Source: Armigeres subalbatus (Eukaryota > Arthropoda > Insecta > Diptera > Culicidae). From it: DNA of 64,000 bases. Each line of letters opens with the position of its first letter. Within the stretch, counting starts at the first letter, position 1. Location: NCBI RefSeq assembly GCF_024139115.2, contig NC_085139.1, forward strand, positions 251,320,067 to 251,384,066. The letters run 5' to 3'. This document shows, piece after piece, positions 54,791-64,000 of this stretch. The position numbers and the translations under genes were made by a program. The notes below the pieces were generated by a model. It had not been told where the DNA came from. It did not search any database and saw nothing but the letters and a program-made list of their open reading frames with translations.

Positions 54791-57459
54791 TGAATGAACG
54801 ATCGGTTTGAGTTTTAAGCCAATGTGAAATGTGTTTTCCACACCCAAAAGTTTATTTCGGCGAACAGCATACGGGGTTTCGGCATGCCGCTCAAACGACC
54901 TACCTCCTCACCAAAGTCCAACGACCATGACCGTGACCAGAAAAGGGGGGAAATCTCAGTCCAAATAAATAATGCATTCGCACGTGCCCACATGAAGCCA
55001 CGATGCAGCCAGAGGAAAAAGTTAGTCTTTATAACACCCGAAAGATTGGCCAAAGGAAGAAAGTTCGATTCGCTTCGGATTCCTTTCGGCTCGTGGCAAC
55101 TAGTGAAAACTACTGCAATATTAATCCGATTTTTCGGAAGCATCACTAATTATTTTCGGGAGATTTCTCTGTGGCTTGGCGTTGGTATGTGATTGATCGC
55201 CATCATAAAGGAAGGTGCCATACATGTGCGGATAAAATGCGTGTCAGTGATTTAATTTGAAGATGCTTCATGGCGTCTGTGAATGGAGGAAAATGTTGTG
55301 CATTTTATTATGCGTTCAAATGAACAGCTGCGATTCACTAATTTCATCATTAAATGTGGCTCGAAACAATTGCAAACAAGCTAATTATGGAGATATTAAA
55401 GTCTATATTGTTGTCTCTGTTAAGTCAAAATTTGTACCCATCCAGCGTTTATTGATCATCCTTACAATTCTGTATAAAAACTAGGCTTGCTATACTCATG
55501 AACTACCTTTTAATAGATTTTAGAAGGTTTTAAAATCAAATGTAGTCTTGTGAAAGGGAAAGAGTTTTATTTTGTATTGAACTGTGTAATAATTTATCTC
55601 GATCCGACCATCGCCCTCAACCTACAAATTAATTTTCCTTTCACAAATTGTCGAACATTTTCACGTCTCCGATAGGTAGGTACTGAACTGACATTGAAAC
55701 CATCATCGCCAATTGGTATTCGCACTGAATGGGTAATTGATTGCCCTCAAACGTGCCTCGCACAGTCGATGGCATTTTCACTTCGGTTGACCCTTTTTCC
55801 CGGCCCACGACTACTGACTGAATGACGGATTCAGGTGCGTGTACTCGATACGTGGTTTGAAAACAAAATTCAATCGGTCGCCAAGAACTCATACCAATTC
55901 GAAACTAAAACTGGACTGCGTGTCACTCACTTTTGTCTCTAATTCAAACAATTCATTGAGTCAAAAATAGCCAGTCCTGGCGTTTACCCCCAGCGAGTGT
56001 CAATATTATTCGGGAAGTCTCACTTTCACACCTTCTTCGCCGTTCGACCGCCACGCATCGGGAATCGTAAATCACCATCCGCTTCCCGAAATGATGACAC
56101 GCCGCCGCCACAAAGAATCACCTCCTCCTACTCACCGATTTCTAATGCAAACCATTTATTCCGATTCCGAATCGACCCAGCAAGGCAGTCGTCCATATCC
56201 AGACCAGAGAGCTTGCAGCAGCGCTGCGCTGCGGCGGGCGCGTCGCGTCACCGTCGAGTCGTGGGCAATTGCCTGAACGGAGTTGCGTTTGGCATGGAAT
56301 GGCAATGCATTCCGTCCGGGTGCGTGTGTCTGCTGAGTCGCGAGGTAGTATCGGGGATGAGGGAAGCTCTCCGCCGAAAAAATAAATGAAAGAAAAACTG
56401 GGCCAATTAGAAACGCTGCACCGGTCCCGACTGACGCGGGAATGGTTATCGAACGCCGGGCCGGGCACGTGGTGGAAAGGAACCGAACCGACTCATTGCG
56501 GTACCTCGCTACGTAGTAAATATCCACTGTCCGGCCTATTTGGCGCTCGGACGTTGGTGTCTTCCACGCGAGCAAACATGTCTGCCTGTGGACGGACGGG
56601 TTGGTGGCGAGTAGGGCAATAATATGTTATTTATATTTGAAATTTCGCTTTTAATCCAGTTGAATAGTGTCGAGCGGATTGGACGGCTTCGATAGCATGC
56701 AGAAGCTCCAGCTGTTAAATGGACCTAGTTTTGTGGGGATTGCATGTGCTTCATTGGGTAGTTTGGGGTGATTTGTAGAATAGTGACCTACTCTGGCATA
56801 ATCGAACATAATTTGTTGAAATAATTAGAGTAAAAAGTTGTTGTTGGGAAAAGATTAAAACGACTATTAATATGTTTTATCACAAACTCCATACCTTAAT
56901 CTAATCTATTCTTTTGGCAGTAACCATTAAAGTGCGGCCGTCCCACTCCTTTTTTCTTCTGCACTGAAATGATTTAAAAACGCTATATGCCACTCATGAA
57001 AGTTTTCAAGAAAGCGCTCCAGTTCAAATTTGATTGACATTGGCGATACAGTAATTTTCAGATAAAATCAAAATCGAATGGGGTATGTACTGCCGAAACG
57101 TCGCAAATACAATGCACCCTCATATAATTTGGTCATAGATTTTAAACCCGCATTTAGGTACACAACTGATCAAGATCAGCTATGTTGCGTTGGTTAAATA
57201 GTTTAAAAAAATTACCTCAGATTATAGGAGTAAAGATTGAGAATTGTGAAATGGAAAGTGAGCAGTTAGAAGTAAATCCCCTATCAAACCCTGGACGTCA
57301 TTGTTAAATTGCGTTGCATTGCGTTGTAACGGAGTAATTCGTAGATTGCATATTGATAGCTGTCATGTATATTCTTCAACTTCCCTACCCCAACTACTTA
57401 TGGATTACTATTTGGGATTTAATAGCAGCCCAATTAGTAAAGTAGTAGTAAAATTCTTC
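54791..57459. other. Gene-free stretch, partly GC-rich
   Basis: Several overlapping frames of 60-139 codons occur on both strands (for example 54824-55192, 55997-56389 and 56156-56575) without recognisable domains. GC is high at 56040-56610. Words such as CTCACC (GGTGAG on the other strand) might be splice donors, but no exon-intron structure could be built. No repeats with other parts of the window were noticed. Confidence 0.4.
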
Positions 57460-58035
57460 TTTATTTAAACATTTTTTGTTCTACAATTATTTTTAAACAT
57501 GTACAGTGATCGGCCGGCTTGGCCCTCCAACTTCAATTTTAATTTATTATTATTATTTTTATGTTTTACCTAATTTTTAAAATATAATGTATCATGACGG
57601 CCTTCAAGAGGCGCTAGTGTGTTTTTTTTAATTTGCTTACCTAACTACTATGTACACTAATATTTACAATACAAATTTGATAACCTAGATTGGAACTAGC
57701 GCCCTAATTGGAGCCTGATCCGAATGCAAGCAACGGACCCTGATCTTTTCTTAACACTCACCAAAGCGTTCATGTAAGGTTTTTATTCCGGCCAGACGGT
57801 GGACCTAGGATGTTCTTGTCCTGGGAGGGGTGTTGAGGATCATCCTCATGAATTTGTTTCTGACCCGTTGAAGTTTGAGGTGGTGGGTTTTAGCGCAGCT
57901 CTCCCAGACCGGCATGCCGTATTCGATCACAGGGAGGGGGATTTACTTGTAGACAGGAAGCTTATTTTTAGGGACAATGACGACCAGCAGTTGATCAAAG
58001 GGTACAGTAATTTCAACAAAACGTTACACTTTGTC
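57460..58035 (-). pseudogene. Jockey-like retrotransposon, 3' fragment
   Basis: On the - strand at 57930-57820 the reading is PVIEYGMPVWESCAKTHHLK followed by LQRVRNKFMRMILNT, the post-RT C-terminal block of Jockey-type ORF2. HRLAGIKTLHERFGE-like residues follow with stops, and then a 3' UTR ends with AATAAAG near 57460. It is strongly 5'-truncated and adjoins the RTE-B 3' end at 58035-58040. Confidence 0.8.
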
Positions 58036-58039
58036 ACCG

Positions 58040-60513
58040 TTTTGTCAACCTTCATTTAATTTATTTAGTTAACATCTAAACAGATAACACTGAATCAACA
58101 ATTTGACGCCACAATGCACGGTTCGAGGCCGCATCTCTCCATCCTCGGATACGCCCCACGCTCGCCAAGTCGTTCTGCACCTGGTCTGCCCATCTCGCTC
58201 GCTGCGCTCCACGCCGTCTCGTACCTGCCGGATCGGAAGCGAACACCATCTTTGCAGGGTTGCTGTCCGGCATTCTTGCAACATGTCCTGCCCATCGTAC
58301 CCTTCCGGCTTTAGCTACCTTCTGGATACTGGGTTCGCCGTAGAGTTGGGTGAGCTCATTGTTCATTCTTCGCCGCACACCGTCTTCTTGCACACCGCCA
58401 AAGATGGTCCTAAGCACCCGTCTCTCGAATACTCCGAGTGCTTGCAAGTCCTCCTCGAGCATTGTCCATGTTTCATGTCCGTAGAGGACAACCGGTCTTA
58501 CAAGCGTCTTGTACATGACACATTTGGTGCGGTGGCGAATCTTTTCGACTTCTAGAGCCCGTAGTAGGCCCGACTTCCACAGATGACGCGCCTTCGTATT
58601 TCACGACTAACGTTGTTGTCAGCCGTTAGCAAGGATCCGAGGTAGACGAATTCCTCGACCACCTCGAAGGTATCCCCGTCTATCGTAACATTGCTTCCCA
58701 GGCGGGCCCTGTCGCGCTCGGTTCCGCCCACAAGCATGTACTTTGTCTTTGACGCATTCACCACCAGTCCAACTTTTGTTGCTTTACGTTTCAGGCGGGT
58801 GTACAGTTCTGCAAATGTTCGGCCGACAATGTCCATGTCATCGACGAAACAAATAAATTGACGGGATCTGTTGAAAATCGTACCCCGGCTGTTACACCAG
58901 GCTCTCCGCATGACACCTTCTAACGCAATGTTGAACAACAGGCACGAAAGTCCATCACCTAGTCTTAGAACGAACTGGAGTGTTCGCCCGAAATCTTCAC
59001 ACAGTTTTGCACACCATCCACCGTTGCTTTGATCAGTCTGGTAAGCTTCCCAGGGAAGCTGTTCTCGTCCATTATTTTCCATAGCTCTACGCGGTCTATA
59101 CTGTCGTATGCCGCCTTGAAATCAACGAACAGATGGTGCGTTGGAACCTGGTATTCACGGCATTTTTGAAGGATTTGCCGTACAGTAAAGATCTGGTCCG
59201 TTGTCGAGCGGCCGTCAACGAAGCCGGCTTGATAACTTCCCACGAACTCGTTCACTAATGGTGACAGACGGCGGAAGATGATCTGGGATATCACTTTGTA
59301 GGCGGCATTAAGGATGGTGATCGCTCGAAAGTTCTCACACTCCAGTTTGTCGCCTTTCTTGTAGATGGGGCATATAACCCCTTCCTTCCACTCCTCCGGT
59401 AGCTGTTCGGTTTCCCAGATTCTGACTATCAGTTTGTGCAGGCAAGTGGCCAGCTTTTCCGGGCCCATCTTGATGAGCTCAGCTCCGATACCATCCTTAC
59501 CAGCTGCTTTATTGGTCTTTAGCTGTTGAATGGCATCCTTAACTTCCCTCAAGGTGGGGGCTCCCACCTTATCCTTGCACATTTCGGCTCGCGGCTCGAA
59601 GCCTTTGCGGGATGCGTTGAGCTTCTGATAGAACTTGCGTGTATCTTGAGAACGGCACAGCTGTTCCATCTCATCGCACTTCGCTTCTTCCAGGCGGCGT
59701 TTCTTCCCCTGAAAAAGGCGGGTCTACTGTCTCCGCTTCCGTCTATAACGTTCCACGTTCTGCCGGGTACCTTGTTGAAGCGTGACCGCCTGCGCTGCGT
59801 CCTTTACCTCCAGAATCTGTCTGCATTCTTCGTCGAACCAATCGTTCCGTCGATTTCGTCCCATATACCCGACGTTGTTCTCCGCTGCGTCGTTAATGGC
59901 TGCTTTGACTGTATTCCAGCAGTCCTCAAGAGGGGCCCCATCGAGCTCACCCTCTTCCGGCAACGCTGCCTTGAGATGCTGCACGTATGCAGTGGCGACA
60001 TCAGGTTGCTTCAGTCGCTCTAGGTCGTACCGCGGCGGTCGTCGGTACCGAACATTGTTGATGACGGATAGTTTTGGGCGCAGTTTAACCATCACCAGAT
60101 AGTGGTCAGAGTCGATGTTAGCGCCACGATATGTCCTGACGTCGATAATGTCGGAGAAGTGCCGTCCATCAATCAGAACGTGGTCGATTTGTGATTCTGT
60201 CTGCAGTGGTGATCTCCAGGTGTACCGATACGGGAGGCTGTGTTGGAAGTAGGTGCTGCGAATGGCCATATTCTTGGAGGCGGCGAAATCAATTAGTCGT
60301 AGGCCGTTTTCGTTCGTCAGCCGGTGAGCGCTGAACTTTCCAATAGTCGGTCTAAACTCCTCCTCTTGGCCAACCTGAGCGTTCAAATCTCCTATGATGA
60401 TTTTGACGTCGTGGCTTGAGCAGCTGTCGTACTCACGTTCCAGCTGCGCGTAGAATGCGTCCTTATCATCATCAGTGCTTCCGGAATGTGGGCTATGGAC
60501 GTTGATTATGGAA
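58040..60513 (-). mobile_element. RTE-B family retrotransposon, endonuclease cut by a minisatellite
   Basis: The copy runs on the - strand from about 60513 to a 3' end at 58040 (taaattaaatgaagg). Its 5' part, about the first third of the endonuclease, is absent; the sequence passes directly into the GGCCTC minisatellite at 60514. Shorter copies of the same family lie at 13400-13587 and 54312-54790. Confidence 0.85.
58076..60513 (-). pseudogene. RTE-B ORF (endonuclease + reverse transcriptase) pseudogene
   Basis: From 60513: LSIINVHSPHSGSTDDDKDA, IIIGDLNAQVGQEEEF, SPLQTESQIDHVLIDGRHF and ANIDSDHYLVMVKLRPKLS (endonuclease, with the final SDH motif intact). It then reads NDWFDEECRQILEVKDAAQA to 59724. 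A single stop near 59728 precedes DTRKFYQKLNASRKGFEPRA, LKTNKAAGKDGIGAELIKMG, CPIYKKGDKLECENFRAITI and LFVDFKAAYDSIDRVELWKI (59669-58965). A frameshift near 58970-59080 leads to RLGDGLSCLLFNIALEGVM, FVDDMDIVG (catalytic Asp pair kept), ASKTKYMLVGGTERD and VEEFVYLGSLLTADNNVSRE. After a stop at 58552 comes the C-terminus from 58516 to 58076. There are few lesions, so it is fairly young. Confidence 0.87.
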
Positions 60514-63500
60514 AGGCTTATGAAAGGAGGCTTCCGGGCCTTTTGAAAGGAGGCTTCCAGGCCTTTTGAAAGGAGGCTTCCGGGCCTCTTGAAAGGAGGC
60601 TTCCGGGCCTCTTGAAAGGAGGCTTCCGGGCCTCTTGAAAGGAGGCTTCCGGGCCTCTTGAAAGAAGGCTTCGGGCCTCTTGAAAGGAGGCTTCCGGGCC
60701 TCTTGAAAGGAGGCTTCGGGCCTCTTGAAACGAGCTTCAGGGCCTCTTGAAAGGAGGCTTCCGGGCCTCTTGAAAGGAGGCTTCGGGCCTCTTGAAAGGA
60801 GGCTTCAGGGCCTCTTGAAAGGAGGCTTCCGGGCCTCTTGAAAGGAGGCTTCGGGCCTCTTGAAAGGAGGCTTCCGGGCCTCTTGAAAGGAGGCTTCAGG
60901 CCTCTTGAAAGGAGGCTTCCGGGCCTCTTGAAAGGAGGCTTCGGGCCTCTTGAAAGGAGGCTTCAGGGCCTCTTGAAAGGAGGCTTCCGGGCCTCTTGAA
61001 GGAGGCTTCCGGGCCTCTTGAAAGGAGGCTTCAGGCCTCTTGAAAGGAGGCTTCAGGGCCTCTTGAAAGGAGGCTTCCGGGCCTCTTGAAAGGAGGCTTC
61101 CGGGCCTCTTGAAAGGAGGCTTCCGGGCCTCTTGAAGGAGGCTTCGGGCCTCTTGAAAGGAGGCTTCGGGCCTCTTGAAAGGAGGCTTCCGGGCCTCTTG
61201 AAAGGAGCCTTCCAGGGCCTCTTGAATGGAGGCTTCCGGGCCTCATGAGCAGAGACTTCCAGGCCTCTTGAAGGAGGCTTCCGAGCCTCGTGAAGGGAGG
61301 CTTCAAGCTTCTTGAGCAGGGCTTCCGGGCCTCTTGAAAGGAGGCTTCCAGAACCTCTTGAAAGGAGGCTTCAGACCTCTTGAAAGGAGGCTTCCAGGCC
61401 TCTTGAAAGTCAGCTTCCAGACCTCTTGAAAGGAGGCTTCCAGGCCTCTTGAAAGTCGGCTTCCGGGCCTCTTGAAGGAGGCTTCCAGGCCTCTTGAAGG
61501 AGGCTTCCGAGCCTCTTGGAAGGAGGCTTCCGGGCCTCTTGGAGGAGGCTTCGGGCCTCTTGGAAGGAGGCTTCGGGCCTCTTGAAGGAGGCTTCGGGCC
61601 TCTTGAAGGAGGCTTCCAGGCCTCTTGAAAGGAGGCTTCCGAGCCTCTTGAAGGAGGCTTCCAGGCCTCTTGAAGGAGGCTTCGGCCTCTTGAAGGAGGG
61701 CTTCCAGGCCTCTTGAAGGAGGCTTCCAGGCCTCTTGAAGGAGGCTTCCAGGCCTCTTGAAGGAGGCTGAGGCCTCTTGAAGGAGGCTTCCGAGGCCTCT
61801 TGAAGGAGGCTGGGCCTCTTGAAGGAGGCTTCCAGGCCTCTTGAAGGAGGCTGGGCCTCTTGAAGGAGGCTTCCAGGCCTCTTGAAAGGAGGCTGAGGCC
61901 TCTTGAAGGAGGCTGGGGCCTCTTGAAGGAGGCTTCCAGGCCTCTTGAAGGAGGCTGAGGCCTCTTGAAGGAGGCTTCCAGGCCTCTTGAAGGAGGCTGG
62001 GCCTCTTGAAAGGAGGCTTCAGGGCCTCTTGAAGGAGGCTTCCAGGCCTCTTGAAGGAGGCTTCCAGGCCTCTTGAAGGAGGCTTCCGGGCCTCTTGAAG
62101 GAGGCTTCCAGGCCTCTTGAAGGAGGCTTCAGGCCTCTTGAAGGAGGCTTCCGGGCCTCTTGAAGGAGGCTTCCAGGCCTCTTGAAAGGAGGCTGAGCCT
62201 CTTGAAAGGAGGCTTGGGCCTCTTGAAAGGAGGCTCTGAGCCTCTCAGAAGAGTCTTGAGGCCTCTCGAAGGAGGCTTCCAGGCTTCTTGAAGAGGCTTC
62301 AGGCCTCTTGAAGAGGCTTCCAGGCCTCTTGAAGGAGGCTTCCAGGCCTCTTGAAGGAGGCTTCCGGGCCTCTTGAAGGAGGCTTCGGGCCTCTTGAAGG
62401 AGGCTTCCAGGCCTCTTGAAGGAGGCTGAGGCCTCTTGAAGGAGGCTTGAGGCCTCTCGAAGGAGTCTGAGCCTCTCGAAGGAGGCTGAGCTTCTTGAAG
62501 AGGCTTCCGAGGCTTCTTGAAGGAGGCTTCCGAGCCTCTTGAAGGAGGCTTCCGGGCCTCTTGAAGGAGGCTTCCAGGCCCTCTTGAAGGAGGCTTCCGA
62601 GCCTCTTGAAAGGAGGCTTGAGGCCTCTTGAAGGAGGCTTCCAGGCCTCTTGAAGGAGGCTTCGAGGCCTCTTGAAGGAGGCTTCCAGGCCTTTGAGAGA
62701 AGGCTTCCAGGCCTCTTGAAGGAGGCTTCCAGACCTCTTGAAAGCCGGCTTCCAAGCCTCTTGAAGTGGGCTTCCAGGCCTCTTGAAGGAGGCTTCCGGG
62801 CCTCTTGAAGAAGGCTTCCGGGCCTCTTGGAAGGAGGCTTCCAGGCCTCTTGAAGGAGTCTTCCGGGCCTCTTGAAGGAGGCTGGGCCTCTTGAAGGGGA
62901 GGCTGAGGCCTCTTGAAAGGAGGCTGGGCCTCTTGAAGGAGGCTTCCGAGGCCTCTTGAAAGGGCAGGCTTCCAGGGGCCTCTTGAAGGAGGCTTCCAGG
63001 CCTCTTGAAGGAGGCTTCCGGGCCTCTTGAAGGAGTCTTCCAGGGCCTCTTGAAGGAGGCTTCCGGAGCCTCTTGAAGGAGGCTTCCAGGCCTCTTGAAG
63101 GAGGCTTCGAGCCTCTTGAAGGAGGCTTCCAGGCCTCTTGAAGGAGGCTTCCAGGCCTCTTGAAGGAGGCTTCAGGCCTCTTGAAGGAGGCTTCCAGGCC
63201 TCTTGAAGGAGGCTTCCAGGCCTCTTGAAGGAGGCTTCCAGGCCTCTTGAAGGAGGCTTCCGGGCCTCTTGAAGGAGGCTTCCGGGCCTCTTGGAAGGAG
63301 GCTTCCAGGCCTCTTGGAAGGAGGCTTGGGCCTCTTGAAGGAGGCTTCCAGGCCTCTTGAAGGAGGCTTCCGGGCCTCTTGAAGGAGGCTTCCAGGCCTC
63401 TTGAAGGAGGCTTCCAGGCCTCTTGAAGGAGGCTTCCGGGCCTCTTGAAGGAGGCTTCCAGGCCTCTTGAAGGAGGCTTCCAGGCCTCTTGAAGGAGGCT

Positions 63501-64000
63501 TCCAGGCCTCTTGAAGGAGGCTTCGGGCCTCTTGAAGGAGGCTTCCGGGCCTCTTGAAGGAGGCCTCCAGGCCTCTTGGAAGGGGGGTTCCGGGCCGTTT
63601 GAAGGGGGGCTTCCGGGCCTCTTGGAAGGAGGCTGCCGGGCCTCTTGAAGGAGGCTTCCAGGCCTCTTGAAGGAGGCTTCGGGCCTCTTGAAAGGAGGCT
63701 TCCAGGCCTCTTGAAGGAGGCTTCCAGGCCTCTTGAAGGAGGCACGGGCCTCTTGAAAGGAGGCTTCCAGGCCTCTTGAAGGAGGCTTCCAGGCCTCTTG
63801 AAGGGCTTCCGAGGCCTCTTGAAGGAGGCTTCCAGGCCTCTTGAAGGAGGCTTGGGCCTCTTGAAGGAGGCTTCCAGGCCTCTTGAAGGAGGCTTCCAGG
63901 CCTCTTGAAAGGAGGCTTCCGGGCCTCTTGAAGGAGGCTTGAGGCCTCTTGAAGGAGGCTTCAGGCCTCTTGAAGGAGGCTGGGGCCTCTTGAAGGAGGC
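60514..64000. repeat. GGCCTC/GAGGC minisatellite, 21-23 bp units, runs off the window
   Basis: Roughly 160 units consist of GGCCTC, TTGAAAG or TTGAAGG, AGGC and TTCCNG. The arms GCCTC and GAGGC are inverse, so the array alternates arms, as in the 27.6-kb array but with a different sequence. Up to about 61200 units are mostly 22 bp with GAAAGG and TTCCGG. Beyond 61500, 21-bp units with GAAGG and TTCCAGG dominate. Short variants (GGCTGAGGCC, GGCTGGGCC) are frequent at 61760-62230 and 62400-62960. The 538-codon frame on the - strand (62129-63745) is a by-product of the repeat. The array continues past 64000, so its size is unknown. Confidence 0.95.

Noticed and set aside
56040..56620. GC-rich region as exon or CpG-type promoter of a host gene
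   Set aside because: Overlapping frames on both strands have no domain. Splice-like words exist but no consistent gene model could be built from the sequence alone.
62129..63745. 538-codon - strand frame in the 60.5-kb array
   Set aside because: Same artefact: a repeat of 21-22 bp units without stops. The product is a low-complexity repeat and the frame shifts with every unit-length change.
60514..64000. CRISPR-like array
   Set aside because: Units are contiguous with no unique spacers, no cas genes are present and the context is eukaryotic.
1..64000. Endogenous viral insertions, toxin genes or bacterial-type operons
   Set aside because: No RNA-virus polymerase, nucleoprotein or glycoprotein motifs, no toxin-like families and no operon structure were seen. 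All recognisable coding sequence belongs to retrotransposons.

Overview
This window looks like gene-poor, repeat-dense intergenic DNA from an insect, most likely a culicine (Aedes-like) mosquito. The reasons are the mix of RTE, LOA, Jockey and CR1-like non-LTR retrotransposons, a Ty3/gypsy remnant, many short inverted-repeat elements (MITEs), AT-rich flanks, and the absence of any convincing host gene. The species call is an inference from repeat content, because no host marker gene was recognised.

Layout. 1-8 kb holds a hAT-type MITE, a degenerate minisatellite, small duplications, a 3' RTE fragment and nested MITEs. 9.3-13.2 kb is a broken full-length Jockey-like element on the + strand. 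13.4-19.9 kb has an RTE tail, a possible 1.5 kb inverted-repeat element carrying a 95-bp tandem repeat, MITEs and a decayed RTE. 22.9-23.5 kb holds a near-perfect long hairpin and, just after it, a truncated tRNA-Glu copy with an encoded CCA and flanking duplications. 25.5-31.7 kb is dominated by one minisatellite family (main array 27.6-29.9 kb) beside a hAT MITE and a decayed gypsy gag/pol. 35.2-39.3 kb is a well-preserved two-ORF CR1-like element on the - strand. 40.5-41.1 kb is a MITE inside a MITE. 42.05-47.3 kb is a nearly full-length LOA-like element on the - strand with overlapping ORFs. 51.05-54.8 kb is an RTE copy abutting a second RTE fragment head to head. 57.5-60.5 kb is a Jockey tail and a longer RTE copy whose endonuclease region is cut by a second minisatellite, which fills 60.5 kb to the window end.

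How the parts relate. The coding material belongs to mobile elements: gag-like ORF1 proteins, and ORF2 proteins with an apurinic-type endonuclease, a reverse transcriptase and, in LOA, an RNase H. Almost all copies are interrupted. Three RTE families are represented, called RTE-A, RTE-B and RTE-C here for convenience. The two large minisatellites have unrelated sequences but the same design: 21-22 bp units made of alternating inverted arms, so both strands read almost alike and both stay open for translation. The most unusual items are the 158-bp-arm hairpin, the retroposed tRNA-Glu fragment, the two arrays, and a ~100-bp element sitting inside both the gypsy reverse transcriptase and the LOA RNase H.
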